Source: Trichobilharzia szidati (taxonomy: Eukaryota > Platyhelminthes > Trematoda > Strigeidida > Schistosomatidae). From it: 64,000 nucleotides of DNA. The translations under genes were made by a program, and so were the position numbers. Of the stretch, positions 31,111-42,644 are shown in pieces; position 1 is the stretch's first letter, and every line of letters begins with the position of its first letter. Location: positions 54,577,228-54,641,227 of the forward strand of contig OX235275.1 of the NCBI GenBank assembly GCA_944472155.2. Reading direction: 5' to 3'. The notes below the pieces were generated by a model. That model was not told the origin of the DNA. It saw only the letters and a list, made by a program, of their open reading frames with translations, and did no database searches.

Positions 31111-34100
31111 GTAAGTTAGTGTATTTGTGCTTTCTTGTTTAGTTATTCATATGATTTAAATGTTGACGTCTTTGGAGTGTGTTAGTCCCTTAAGAGATTC
31201 TCATTAAAAATAAATGTGGAATTTCATCTGTGATATTGTCCTACTTTTGTAGAAATGTTAGTCGGATGGAGTAATGAAGCCATTCCAATCAAACTTAGTT
31301 ATATGACAACCAATATTTTTTTATCATTCATAATCTCCACAAGCAATAGTATACATTAAGACTACTTAACCTTGATGACCTGTGAAATAAAAGACACTTA
31401 GAAAATTTTCCATTGAATAATATGACGATCTTCTTTGCAGATGGGATAATTTTAATACGTTGTAATTCATTTATTTTACAGCACTGTTTTGGTTTAATCC
31501 ATATGTACCATGCAATACTCAGCGAGTAATTATGTTTTACAATAACTGGTGACTGTTTGATCCCATGAAATAGTACCTTTCATAAACTATAGTTTAGCTT
31601 CATAACAGGAGTGTTTTTCGAAAGTAGGTATACTGTTCAGAATTGATGAAGTTGGTTAAGTTTTCATGACCTGTTTATTGAAGTTCAGTTATCGGGAACA
31701 GACTTTCCTTATGCCAGGCTAATAGTCACCTTTTGTGGATGAGAGCTTATCGATTCTTCCCAATTGCTCAGTGTGTGTGAGATTGGTCGGGAGGGACTTA
31801 AAACCTTGATTGAACGTCTCGAAACCGCATCCTTCTGTCTGTCTGTATTCGACATAGAACTTTGCACCGATGTGCGGCAGCTCAAGTCGCCACACCCCAT
31901 GTAGGACACAAAGCAAGAGAAGAAAGTAGAAGAAATGGATAATATAGACAGTAAACAGAGGTGAGAGACAAAGGAGTAGTAGTAACAAAGAACAATATAG
32001 TTTCATTGGAAATCATAAGTCACAAGGTATGGATGCACCTGCGCCATTGAGAACGATTTTGAGCCATATCACCAATTGTTTCCAACCATTGGTTTTTACC
32101 GTCCCGAGGACTCCAACCAGGAAGTCTACACCTTCCTACGCGGCTTAAACTAACTGTTGGGGATTTCATTGACTGGTGCCATGTTTTGGTTTGACTGCCA
32201 CTAGCTCTTTTCCAGCCTGACCCTATGTCAGCTAACATTGCCCATTGTCGAGGAAGGCGATGACTAGGCACATCCTTAAAGACGATGAACCACATCTCAT
32301 TTGATAGTTTAATCTCATTGTTCACGTTTGATGCTACATAAATATACAAAAGCTTTTTGACAATAATACTAAAGTTAGGAATACTAAATGAGTTTTTTCT
32401 TCTTCTAGAGAAATAATTATTCTGTTTATTATTTTTCATCATTAGAGAACATTTATTACAACCAAAATGTGCTCCTAAATACACTAGTATGGAATTGGAA
32501 GTTGATATATCTGCATGGGATATTCTGAATCGTCGAGAGCTTGGAAGTATGTCTTGAGTTATTATTTTTTCTTCTTCTGAAACTTTATGAGATTGTTATT
32601 TATTTTTAAAAGTTTATTTCACACAATTATTTTTAGCTTTCCCTCTTATTTTTCACTACTGATATTTTTTGCTTTCATTTCTTTGTCCATAAGATGCTTA
32701 TTTTAAGTGTAGCATTTTAGACCCATGCAAAATTTGTTGATTAGCTCGTCTGTTTGGACTATCGGTCGCAGAAGAAGTGGAAATGTGTTTACTTCATAGA
32801 TTGTTCTGCAAACTGGAACTGAAGCATAAATAACTGTGAAGGGAAATATGACTTAACAATCACCTACCTTTATGTGCGGTAGATAATTAGCCACACCTCA
32901 TTTATTGTAGGTAGTAATACTACTCCCGGCTGTCAGGATCTGGGTAGGTCGAAAAGGACCAGGGGCGGGTTGGCTCCGACCCATGACTTAATGAAAAGAG
33001 ATAATTTAAGATGAAAAGTAAGTCACAACTGACCAGTGAAGTTAAAGTTGAAATGCATCTGACTGTGCAACGGGTCATAACTAAAACTGAAACGGAAACG
33101 TAGGATTCGAGACAGTGGCCCTCTAAGTTACTACTCAAACTCTATACGATCAGTATTATTGCACAGTGAACTTTGTAAACTGAAAGTAGTGAGTAACTAC
33201 TCAATTGTATTAAATAGTGTTCCTTTCAGAACACATAAAATCTGTCACTCTACTGAGTGATCACATTTTTCGGTTGCTAATCTCTTAAACTTCCATACAC
33301 TACTACCGTTCATTACTTGATTAAACCTGGTATGTTGCAACACAGGAGTACAAAAACAAAGAGGAGCAATAGTCATGGAAGATTAATAATAGTTAACCTA
33401 GTTGCTTTATTGGCTGTTGTATACGGATAAATCGTACCTCATCGCCCACGCACAGATCTAACTTTATGCTTTTATCATTCCAGGGGTCATGTTGTCTAAT
33501 AAATACATATTTAGATTATGAGTTTTTGTAGGGATTTCGATTATTTTCAATGTAGATTTCGTCCTGGTGTCTTGGTTGAGGGTAGCGCTGTTTTACAAAC
33601 TAACAGACCACTGAATACCGGACCAAGTAGTTGCTAAAAGGTCAAAGGAGCATAGTGTCGTAACCTAAAGTAGACCGTTGAGTGATATCGCGCTCTAGAC
33701 CATTGTTCGAGTGGAACCCGTATGAGAAACGATGAGTCTGGCACCCAAGAGTGACACGAAGGAGACTGCGTAAGCAGGAGATGAGAGCTTACGGACACTC
33801 AAAGGAACTAGCTAAAGACGATTACAAAAAACAGGATGAGATAGATGGGCTGTTGAAAAGCCCTACGTTCCACTCAGCATCGAGGGAATAATGAATAATA
33901 GGGTGGTGAGAGGGCATGATTTTTCTTTTATCCCTTTGCATATCAGGTGTGAAACATAGGGCTTCAAGCATTCAGATTTGAAGTTTCAGTAACGATGGTG
34001 TTGCTACCGAGCCCACCATCTAAGTCCCCCTCTTAATGGGGTTCACTACCGGCTACCAGACTAGGCGAGGATTAGGAGTGTGTCAGCTGGAGATCGAACT

Positions 34101-37100
34101 CGGACTTTTGGCGTAACTAACTGTCATTCCGTTATTGGATCACCGACGCAAAACCTAATTAACAACTGTAGGTGTTTTAAAGTACTAATCATTTGTACTG
34201 GGTAAAAAAAGGTGTAAGGTGATCGTTTAATGATGCTTTTAATTTGCACCACCTAACTTGACCAGTAGTATGCTTTGTGCACTCTTATTTAGTCTATCAT
34301 CGTATGCCCAATGATACCTACAGAAGTATGAATTATTTACAATACTCTAAGCACCTATTGACACAAATCACTGACTGACTGGTTTCAATATTAGAACTTT
34401 GCATAGATGTGCACCAGTTCGAGTTGCCACACTCCATCCATGTAGCACACAAAGCAAGAGAAGAGATTAGGTAAAGAGAGATTCAAAAGAGAGAAAGATA
34501 ATAAACAGAGGCGTGAGTGAGGCAAAAAGAATAGTAATATGGAAGAACAACAGAATTTTATTGGATATGATGAATCACAAAGAGTAAATGCATCTGCGCC
34601 AGCCATTGGCTTTTTGCCATCCCGAGGACCCCAACCAGGTAGGCAGGAAGTCTACAACTCCCTACGTGGCTCTCTGGCTAGCTTAAACTAACTGTTGTGG
34701 ATTTCATTGACTGATGAAGCCATGTTTTGGTTTGACCACCACATGCTAGCTCTTTTCCAACCTGGTCCTCTGTCAGTCAGTGAATATTGCCCGTCGAGAA
34801 CGGCGATCGATGGCTAGGCATGTACAACACATGTCCTAGTCACTTTAATCGGTGAAACTTGACAACCTCATCGACTAATTTTGCCTTCTTACCTAACAGT
34901 CGACCGATTCCTAAACTCAATTTTACTTACCGTATTATACCACCACCTAACAATGGAGATAGAATGCAGCCACCTATGATCAAAAAAAGCTAGCGGGACT
35001 TTTCATGTCTTCAACTTTCAGTGGTCATGTCCCACTCGCAGCCATAAAGGAAGATGGAGAGAAGTGACTGCTGAGCAGTACACACTCCCTTTTGTTCGAC
35101 AGCCAGCTGGAAATCACGTCTACTAAGCCAGAGGTGGAGTAAGGTGGCAAATCAAGGGATCAATAAGTTAGTTATTTCACTTAACTTTATTCACAAATGT
35201 ATCCACCTCTTACTTATGCATACTAACTTACTTTTGAATATTGTATTATAAGCATTAAAAGTCATATTACATCATCCATTTTCTCACTGATTTACTGGGT
35301 TTTTTTCACATCCACTTTCTCTACATAGTTAATCCTTCTATAAATCCTGGTCTTGAAGCTATGTGGACTGAAGAAGAAATGCGTCGAATCTCAAAATTTG
35401 ATAAGTCTGAAAATTTTCCAAAAATGCCAACTGCAAATGAATTATTACCATGTGATGAACGTAAGTGATGATTGCATTGTTCACGGAATGATTAGTATTC
35501 ATCGACTTACTGTTTCTTTTCATACCATACCATTTGAAGTTCATATCTGAAGTCTTAATCTTACCCTCATATCAAGAAAATATTGTTCTGTCAGTAAGTG
35601 ATTGGCATCTGTTCCTTCGTTTAAATAAATGACATAGACCTTGTAAAATTGACTCGTCTTGAAAAAGAGGAGACCGAACTTGTAAATGAGTTGTCGACAT
35701 TTACTCTGGAATTACACGAGAAACTGTCGGGTCTAAGTAAGGCTACTATCCTCTGTGACATTTCTACAAGTACTCCTCGTCCTATCATACTTAAAAGTTA
35801 TCGCCTTATCTCACTGAGGAATCCGAAATACCGTTATGCTCAATACAAGTCGATTTGAATAAAGCAAGAACTACAGTTTTAACAGAATAAAATGGTACCA
35901 TCATTTATTTCTTTGGCTTCTCATCAGCTGCTTACGGGCCAAAGTCACTATTAAATATATCTACAGAAACTATTTTAACACACTTACCCGCAGAGAGTTC
36001 ATTTTGAAACAAAAATCAATAAATGTATGCATATATATATATATATTAAACACTACTCCGAACAGTAATGATCATGCACAATCGAAACTTTCTGCGTTAC
36101 GTAATTAGATGAAAGAGAGGATGAAAATATCCCGTTACCTGGCAACAGGACAAGGAAAGACTGATAACCGCTTCTTTCTGAACGCATAAATCAGGTTTCA
36201 GGCGCTTGATGGAGATGACTTCAGCAAACTTGAGGAGAATTGAACTCTTTTGCTTATTGATAATTTTGAACGATCTTGCAATGTCCACTTCATGACCCGT
36301 GTCAAAGAGATGCATGGTGATGGCACTGTTTAAAGTATTTGTTCCCTTTAGACATAGGCTTTTTGATACATGTTCAGAAAATCGTAGATATGCCCTTCTT
36401 CTTTCTGTCCTTCCAATGTAACTGCTCCCGCAGATACATGTAAATTTGTATATACAGTTAGAGTTAACATGAGAAGGATATCTATCGATTTTTGATTGCA
36501 CCAAAGGAGAGCAAGTTATTCGATAGACGGGAACCAGCTTAGCTAGCTGCAGGATAGGCTCTGGCTAGTGACGTACTCAGTCTTTTGTTGACCATTGCTG
36601 CAATATTTTCACCTTTATAATCAAGTCGGATGTTGATTGGCTTTTTCTCCGCTGTGATTTGTTTGACATTTGAGACTTCAGATCTTCCGTACTTGTTTTA
36701 ATGAATCTTTGAGGTTAACCATTGCTCTTCAACATCTTTTCAAGAAGTCGATTTCTTTGGCGTGGTATAGATAAGGAAGTACTGTATTGGGCTTGTACGC
36801 GTTAAGCTTACCAAAAGTGCAAAGTAATAAAACATACTAATATCGCTTTTGGCACTTTTCATACCCTAGATGCTCGCTCTGACCACGTTCACATAGATCT
36901 GGTTGGACCCTTTCCATAATCTCATAGATATACTCGTTTTTTAACCTTCGTTGAGGTAGTACCCCTCAGGGACGTGTATCTGCTGAAACAGTCGCATACA
37001 TTTTCGTGGAAAGATGGATTGCAAATTTTGGGTTCCCATCCCCTATTACAACCGATCGCGGGTGGCTATTCGAAGGCTGCCTATTCTTAGGTTTGACTCT

Positions 37101-38154
37101 AAACAGCTTACCATCCCCAAGCATTTGGTATGATAGAACGTTTTCACCAACAGTTGGAGTCTGGATTATCAGCCGCAAACGCTGCATATTGACCTGAATC
37201 ACCACCCTTAGTCCTTCTCAGCATGCGAGACGTATTGAAAACTGATGCTGGCTGTACTACTGCTAAACTGGTATATGGAACAACACTACAATTGCCATTT
37301 GGGTTTATTTCACCCTCCAGTTCTCCACTAGCTGTAGATCTCGTCTCGTACGTCAGCAGGCTCACAGACACGATGCGTTCAGTTAAGCCTGCTTCCATCC
37401 GACCCGTAGTCCATGGACGTTTTTGCCCTCGCTATTTCTATAATTGTCTTCACATGTATTTCTTCGTCATCACTAAGTACGTCCCCCGCTAAAACCCCCA
37501 TATAATGGACCATATAAAGTCATTAAATGCATGGACAAATTCTTTCGTTCTAGACACAAATGGCCGTGAAGACTGTGTTAGTCAGCGTTGATCAATTTGA
37601 AACTAACCTACTTAGAGAGGCAATTCTATGAGGCCTGAACCAGTCGTTTATGAATGGTACACAGCCGACTGAATGTCCGCTAATACTCGAAAAGGGGTAG
37701 CCAGCAGCATGAAAGTGACCAAAGCCTTTAACGACATACTAAAAAGCACATTCTGGACAAACTGTTAGATTACTAGAGCACCCTACTCCTTTTTTCAAGA
37801 AAAAGTGATCTATTATGCTTATGGTACTTTGTTTTATATATATATATGTATATATATATATATTATTTTTCACTGTATCCTGCATCATAAATTAAATGTG
37901 ATGAATGTAAGTGTTGATTATTTAGTCCAGAGAATGATTAGTATTCATCCGCTTGTTGTTCCATGTGAAGTTCTTGTTTAAAAAGTCTTAATCTTCAGCT
38001 TGTTTTCTCCCCCACCCCCCACCCACCACATTTCAAGAAAACATCGAAGTTAGTCTATCAGCCAGTGAATCGAAGTATCTTTCTCAATGGACTGTTCTTC
38101 TTCAACAATACACAATTTCACAAAGTCAACAAGATGATAATTTAACAGATATAG
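30335..38154 (+). CDS. REV3: REV3, DNA polymerase zeta catalytic subunit, exons 1-9 (first copy)
   Basis: Catalytic subunit of the translesion DNA polymerase zeta (B family), a nuclear enzyme that extends from damaged template sites. Exons: 30335-30485, 30521-30710, 30744-30900, 30938-31001, 31038-31110, 31441-31461, 32446-32546, 35329-35460, 38038-38154; all joins keep frame. ATG 30335 is chosen because TGA 30329-30331 is in frame just upstream and LTIKIFHLDYYLSPP then matches the known REV3 N-terminus (xVRIVxxDYY). Other matches: PVIRVYGTASTG, VHGVLPYFYVD, YGYHDTERPFIKLYL, ILQSGAVLNRVFQTYETHIP, DYNLYGMNL, MELEVDISAWDILNR, NPGLEAMW. Introns 1-4 are 35, 33, 37 and 36 nt, later ones 0.3 to several kb. 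Continues in exons 10 and 11. Confidence 0.92.
31441..31461 (+). CDS. REV3: REV3 candidate 21-nt microexon (exon 6)
   Basis: CTTTGCAG before and GTAATT after a 21-nt stretch that fits the phase of both neighbours and would add residues WDNFNT, placed where human REV3L has a W-acid segment. Because 21 nt is a multiple of three, joining exon 5 to exon 7 directly also stays in frame, so this exon is optional by frame logic. Confidence 0.5.
31735..32290 (-). mobile_element. RTE/SR2-like LINE 3' end
   Basis: In REV3 intron 6. Minus-strand frame (part of 32020-32484) reads SHRLPRQWAMLADIGSGWKR, TKTWHQSMKSPTVSLSRVGR, CRLPGWSPRDGKNQWLE and DMAQNRSQWRRCIHTL, the C-terminus of RTE-type ORF2 as also seen at 53600-53870. 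31735-32020 is its 3' UTR, with the CATAGAACTTTGCACCGATG word shared by other copies. Antisense to REV3. Confidence 0.7.
32446..32546 (+). CDS. REV3: REV3 exon 7
   Basis: Acceptor ATTAG at 32445, donor GTATGT at 32547. Encodes LLQPKCAPKYTSMELEVDIS and AWDILNRRELG; the MELEVD...DILNR block is strongly conserved in REV3 proteins. The duplicate copy differs by a synonymous Leu codon (CTG to CTA). Confidence 0.9.
32547..33675. other. REV3 intron sequence without recognised feature
   Basis: First part of intron 7. No SINE box pair or RT motif seen. Compared with 45788-46920 this is among the more diverged parts of the duplication. Confidence 0.4.
33680..33905 (+). mobile_element. SINE-like repeat with AATAAT tail
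   Basis: Words GCAGGAGATGAGAGCTTACG and GCCCTACGTTCCACTCAGCA followed by GGGAATAATGAATAATAGG. The element at 61330-61545 has the same order (CCCTCTGTTCCACTCAGAAC, then AATAAT repeats), so this is a dispersed short repeat. Confidence 0.5.
33940..34150 (-). mobile_element. tRNA-derived SINE of the second family
   Basis: Reverse complement begins GTCGGTGATCCAATAACGGA and has the B box GAGTTCGATCTCC. The 3' part (AACATAGGGCTTCAAGC on the plus strand) is shared with 58330-58565. Confidence 0.6.
34385..35130 (-). mobile_element. RTE/SR2-like LINE fragment
   Basis: In REV3 intron 7, antisense to the gene. Frame-broken translation from right to left gives KLVDEVVKFH, RLKWLGHVLYMPSHRS, GGQTKTWLHQSMKSTTVSLS and SHVGSCRLPAYLVGVLG, the RTE ORF2 C-terminus. 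Confidence 0.65.
35329..35460 (+). CDS. REV3: REV3 exon 8
   Basis: Acceptor CTACATAG at 35328, donor GTAAGT at 35461. Encodes INPSINPGLEAMWTEEEMRR, matching the conserved NPGLxAxW(E/D)EE segment that follows DILNR in REV3, then a lysine-rich stretch ending NELLPCDE. Confidence 0.9.
35640..35856 (+). pseudogene. Gypsy pol relic, left part
   Basis: Plus-strand piece with LTRLEKEETELVNELSTFTL and [20 protein letters not shown], matching the RNase H-integrase linker of the complete element ([20 protein letters not shown]). Interrupted right after this by the PLE fragment 35857-36780. Confidence 0.75.
35857..36780 (-). pseudogene. Penelope-like fragment with GIY-YIG endonuclease domain
   Basis: 36097-36504 is an open frame with IYKFTCICGSSYIGRTERRR, FSEHVSKSLCLKGTNTLNSA, HEVDIARSFKIINKQKSSIL and AEVISIKRLKPDLCVQ: a nearly whole GIY-YIG nuclease as found at the C-terminus of PLE proteins. 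Upstream (to 36780) the RT thumb is decayed. Its 3' end (35857-35945) is the PLE terminal repeat also seen at 5086 and 5690. It inserted into an older gypsy relic within REV3 intron 8. Confidence 0.8.
36030..36047. repeat. AT microsatellite
   Basis: Alternating AT run in the 3' flank of the PLE nuclease frame. Confidence 0.8.
36780..37660 (+). pseudogene. Gypsy pol relic, right part (integrase)
   Basis: Continues the relic after the [71 protein letters not shown] and SYVSRLTDTMRSVKPA. The order equals the integrase of the complete element at 24650-27784, with several frameshifts and stops. Old and non-functional. Confidence 0.75.
37835..37864. repeat. AT microsatellite
   Basis: Two alternating TA blocks separated by TG, in REV3 intron 8. 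Confidence 0.85.
38038..38154 (+). CDS. REV3: REV3 exon 9
   Basis: Acceptor TTTCAAG at 38037 behind a C-rich pyrimidine tract, donor GTAGGT at 38155. Encodes IEVSLSASESKYLSQWTVLL and a Gln-rich part. Phase fits exon 8 (C|AA) and exon 10 (G|AA). Less conserved than exons 1-8. Confidence 0.8.
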
Positions 38155-38264
38155 GTAGGTTGCCTTTTGATGCTGTTATTATTCATGAGGTATGTTCTTG
38201 TAATGAGTTATCTATGCCCGTTTATTTAGCAAGGAGTCTGAGTGAGAACAGTGTGTTTCATTAG

Positions 38265-38625
38265 TTAGAGAAACATTGGACAGTTAGCTGTTTCTGTCGT
38301 CGTCCTAGTTTGGGACTCTTCAGTGGTATTCACCAGTCGGGGATTCGAAGCCAGGACTTTTAGGGTAAAAGTTGAGCTCAAAGACCATTCAGCCGTTGGG
38401 ACCCGATCCAATGGAGAGCCGACCAATGAATTGCAACTTCTGCCAATTCATGACATAGCGTGGCCACTTCTCAATGTCTTCTTCAATGAGTTACTGCTCT
38501 CACCTTCAACATACTGTACCCTACTGGTCACAACTTCCTACTAGAACCCCAGGTGACTACCTACCTGAATAGGACCAGTCGCTAGTGAGCAGCAGATCAG
38601 TTATCAAGTATTGGTTTGGAGGAAT
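38265..38625 (-). mobile_element. Smalpha-like SINE unit, minus strand
   Basis: Reverse complement shows an A-box region near 38400, B box GGCTTCGAATCCC near 38350, and a hammerhead block with an intact CTGAAGA core followed by GTCCCAAACTAGGAC but then a 7-nt insertion before GAAACAG. The extra 5' part (38440-38600) matches 62700-62880, so the unit is about 360 bp. Confidence 0.65.
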
Positions 38626-38639
38626 TCATCATGAGGTTC

Positions 38640-38780
38640 ACTGGTAGAAGGCTCGCCAACCACATGTATTCGGGGAGAGGTTCAGGTTCAATTCCTGTCC
38701 AATACACTCGTTCCTAAATCTCGTTTAGGCACTGGTAAGCCTGGTGAGGAGGAAAGGTTGGTATATGGTGAGGTTAGCAA
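38640..38780 (+). mobile_element. tRNA-derived SINE of the second family, truncated
   Basis: B-box-like GGTTCAGGTTCAATTCC (about 38682) followed by CCAATACACTCGTTCC and GGTGAGGAGGAAAGGTTGG, the reverse complement of the order seen at 58430-58520. Confidence 0.5.
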
Positions 38781-38789
38781 TACTTACTT

Positions 38790-39074
38790 ACTTTACTTCG
38801 GCTATCTCCTACGGGAGGATGAGCCGGCTTCATGAACATCTCGAATCATCGCTGCCCAGGCGCGGCGATGAGTTTGTAAGAGAGTTCATGAAGTTTCATG
38901 GGAATTTGGTACGAGTGATGTCCCCAGAATCGCTCGGCCATTTGTTTGAGAGTGCAGCTCTAGACTTTACACAACCGAGTGTGACCTACAAGGCAGTAGG
39001 AGTGGAGTAGGGAGTCCACTATCCATTGGCAGCCGGTGACCGGAGTTCGGTTCATACGCCTTTTTGAACGAGGC
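38790..39074. repeat. Unclassified repeat, cut by the assembly gap
   Basis: Contains TTCGGCTATCTCCTACGGGA and GCATACGCC-like text. Its complete version is at 52034-52690. The contig ends inside it. Confidence 0.55.
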
Positions 39075-39174
39075 NNNNNNNNNNNNNNNNNNNNNNNNNN
39101 NNNNNNNNNNNNNNNNNNNNNNNNNNNNNNNNNNNNNNNNNNNNNNNNNNNNNNNNNNNNNNNNNNNNNNNNNN
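39075..39174. other. Assembly gap of 100 N
   Basis: Exactly 100 N, a conventional scaffold-gap size rather than a measured length. It separates the two near-identical copies. Confidence 0.99.
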
Positions 39175-41025
39175 AAGTTCAATATCTTCTTTTTGAAGAC
39201 GAGCCAGTTTTACAAGGTCTATGCCGTCGATTTCGGTGAAAGAACAAATACGTGACAAGGCATCTGCCACAGTGTTGTTCACTCCGGAAACATGGCGAAT
39301 ATCTGATGAAAACTGTGAAACGTAATCTAGTTGTCGCGATTCCCTTGGTAAATACTTATCTGAAGTTGAGTTCAGAGAGTACGTCAGAGGTTTGTGGTCA
39401 GTGAAAATGATGAATTCACGACCCTCAACTGAATGTCGAAAATGACGTATAGCACAGTACATAGCTAGAAGTTCCCTTCCGAATGTGCTGTACTTCGTTT
39501 CAGCTACTTGAAGGCGCCTCGAGAAAAAGGCGAGTGGTTGCCACTCGTTGTTAACTAGTTGTTGCAGAACTGCGCCGATTGCAGTGTCTGATGCATCAAC
39601 CGAGATACTCAACGGTGCCGTTGGATCCTGATACATAAGAAGGGTGGCATCTGCAATAGCTTTCTTTACCTGAGTAAAAGCATGTCGAGCAGACGTGTCG
39701 AGTTCGATAGCCTTGTTGTTCCCTCGAAGGAGATCGGTTAATGGCTGAATTAGCGAAGCACAATTAGGAATAAAACGTCGGTAATAACTTACCAAGCCGT
39801 TAAAAGTGCGAAGGCATTTTACTGTCTTTGGCTCCGGAAAGTTCAGTATTGCTTCGACTTTGGTAGCCAGTGGGCGTATGCCCTGACAGTCAATAGTGTG
39901 ACCCAGAAAATCGAGTGAGTCAACACCTATCTGACACTTCTGTATATTGATGGTAACACCATGTTGGCGTAACCTTTCAAATGCCAAGTCCAAGTGTCTA
40001 AGGTGAGTTTCCTTATCTGGACTGGCAATGAGGCAGTCGTCTAAGTATGCGTATACAACGTCGAGACCGCGAAATACTTCGTTGATGAAGCGTTGGAATG
40101 TTTGTGCCGCATTCCGGAGGCCGAATGGCATACGTAGGAATTCAAAAAGTCCGAAAGGCGTGATGATAGCCGTTTTCGGAATATCTTCCGTTGCCATCGG
40201 GATTTGGTTATATGCTTTAACCAAGTCGATTTTGGAGAATATAGATGCTCCAGATAGCGATGCCGTCAAGTCGTGTATGTGAGGCAAAGGGTAGCAATCA
40301 GGGGTTGTTTTGGCGTTCACTCGCCGGTAATCACCAGTGGGTCGCCAATCGTTGCTATCCTTTTTCGGTACCATATGCAACGGGGATGCCCATGGACTAT
40401 TCGATGGGCGAATGATGCCAAGGGTGAGCATATGATCGAATTCGTTTCTGGCAATTCTCAGTTTGTCAGGGGCCAGTCGTCGTGCTTCAGATGTCACGGG
40501 CTGTCCTGAGGTTATGATGTGGTGCATAACATTGCTGGTTATGCACGGGAGGTCGTTAGATGGGCAATTCAGTTCCGGATATTTATCAACAATCGGTTGA
40601 AAAGTTGGATCGAGGATTGCTTTCATCTTAACGATTGACAAGCTGGGGCCTACGTAAGTTATGCCTTTGATAGACAAACTAGTAGTGTTGTCAATTAATC
40701 GTTTACGGCGGACGTCTACGAGCAAATCATGATGATTAAGTAGGTCCGTGCCAATGATGGGCATTGTGACGTCAGCGATTAGGAAAATCCACTGAATAGG
40801 TTTGCGTAAACCTACGTTCAGATAGACGTATTTCCGACCATAGGTTGCAATTGGTTTTCCATTTGCAGCCTGTAGGTTGAAGTTAGGATCCTTCTGTCGA
40901 TCTGCTGCTGTAGCAGGAAGGACGCTGACTTCGGCGCCTGTGTCGACTAGATATCTAGTCTGGCTAATTACATCGTGGATGTAAAGTAAGCGGCTAGTGC
41001 CACCGGCGACGGTTGCCGCTAACGC
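39175..41025 (-). pseudogene. pol: Gypsy pol, truncated by the gap (second copy)
   Basis: Identical in translation to the protease-RT-RNase H part of 24650-27784 up to the start of the integrase linker, where the N gap begins. Truncation is by the gap, not by mutation. Confidence 0.9.
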
Positions 41026-41837
41026 GTGCCGGCGGGATAGTTTCCCACAGACTTGGAGGCTTTGCCGAAATCACAAGGTTTTCGACAACATTTCGCTTCC
41101 TTGCCATAGGTGTTGTGATACCAACACCAGTCAGGATTTTTGACAGAACGTGTGTTGGACTTAGATCGTCCACGTGCGTTTTGCCGTTGAGGGGATCTAG
41201 AACGACGGTTTGAGGAATTGCTAGGCTTGTTTGACCTAAGCATCTGCTGGACGGAGTTGATTAACTCTATCATTGCAGAATCCTTCTTCGAAGTCTGTTC
41301 GGTAACAGAGTATACTTCGGTGACTGGCCGTTTCGTTATCTCTAGAATTCTATCTGCAGAGACAGCTAAATCATCTATGAGAACACCCTGAAGTGTCACA
41401 AGTACAGTCTGAACTGACTGTGGCAGTTTGGATAAAAATAGTTCTCTAAACAGTCCTTCATCGAACTGACTTTAGCCAATGATCTCTTTCATTCTTGCCA
41501 GCATGCTCACGGCTGGCTGGCCCCCTAACTCGATGTTACGAAATAACTCATCCAGACGTTGTCGATCTGTGAGAACGTTTCTCTTGAGGATGGATGCTTT
41601 GAGAAACTCGTACGAGTTACTTACCGACATCTGCAGAGTTACGCACTTGCTGAATTCCCGCGGTAGGGCGTGAATAACTGCAAGGAACTGTGAACGTTGA
41701 TCAGTTACGCCATGTTCACAAAAATCGGACTCAGCAATCTGAAACCACGTTTCAGCATTATCTGGCCAAAATGGTACTAGCTGAATTGTTTTGGCGGTTG
41801 AGCGAATCTGAATAACCTTGGGGCTAGGATCACTCAT
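41019..41837 (-). pseudogene. gag: Gypsy gag with premature stop (second copy)
   Basis: Identical to 27778-28596, including the TAA inside the capsid region (41472-41474) and the C-H-C-C finger. Confidence 0.85.
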
Positions 41838-41920
41838 GACGAAAAGTATGCCGATAACAATATAGTACAAGAATAAACACAAAAAGGAACGAACTCACCG
41901 GGTTTATCTGCGTGTGAAGA

Positions 41921-42273
41921 TGTAGTTCGCGGTTGGGTATTGAACGTTCGCGAGTTGTACGGATTATACTAACGCAAGATCTTATACCAACAACCACTAT
42001 AGTGTTCGTTCTTCGAGTACCAAATGGTAAAGCAAAAGACCAGATTTTGTCGTCCAAATACGATATATATTTTGGGACCAAATCGCGGGTAGGAATGAAT
42101 GCTTAGCTAGCTAGTAATCGTGCACGCACGTGACACGACGGAGCACCAAATGGCGGGGATGCTTGACCGTAAGCCTTCAGCTAAACAAGTCGACTTAAAC
42201 AGTGATGGTCAGCATCCAATGTTGAGTGATGATTGCTGTGGTTAATAATTTTGGGGAATTATTTACCGCTACA
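41921..42273 (-). repeat. 5' LTR of the gypsy element (second copy)
   Basis: Identical to 28680-29032. Confidence 0.85.
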
Positions 42274-42277
42274 TGCC

Positions 42278-42644
42278 CATCATTCTTTATTGTTCTCCAT
42301 TATTCTTCCCTGGACTACTCAAGAAAGACTATATAATACTACGAAGAACATTGAAGGCTGCAAGTAGGGTCAGTGCTATCCCTTTGACTCAACTAACCGA
42401 CACTGCTGTCAGTAGGCATATGAATTCTTGTAAACACTTAGCTAAAGTTATTTTGTCAGATAGTGAACATCCTCTTTGTTCACATTTGTTTCCTTGTATC
42501 TCTTCGGGTAAGACCAGAAGAAATTTCATAAACACTTATGCTCGTACTACAAAATATAAAAATTCGACCGTACCATATTTGGCACGAGTATTGTGTGAAG
42601 AGACGAATATCAGAAAAGAACTTTTACAACTTTTGAATTATTAA
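42278..42644 (+). pseudogene. LINE ORF2 C-terminal part (second copy)
   Basis: Identical to 29037-29403; its 5' part is absent here because the copy starts inside the gypsy element. Confidence 0.8.

Larger units (their letters stand above)
25934..39074 (+). repeat. Left copy of a 13.1-kb near-identical direct duplication
   Basis: 13141 bp matching 39175-52318 (offset 13241, later 13244). It ends exactly at the N gap. No difference seen from 25934 to about 30150; from there scattered substitutions and small indels. See the findings for the assembly interpretation. Confidence 0.95.

Noticed and set aside
38016..38030. G-quadruplex-like run on the minus strand near the REV3 exon 9 acceptor
   Set aside because: Only three separate G runs of three or more; more simply the pyrimidine tract of the splice site.
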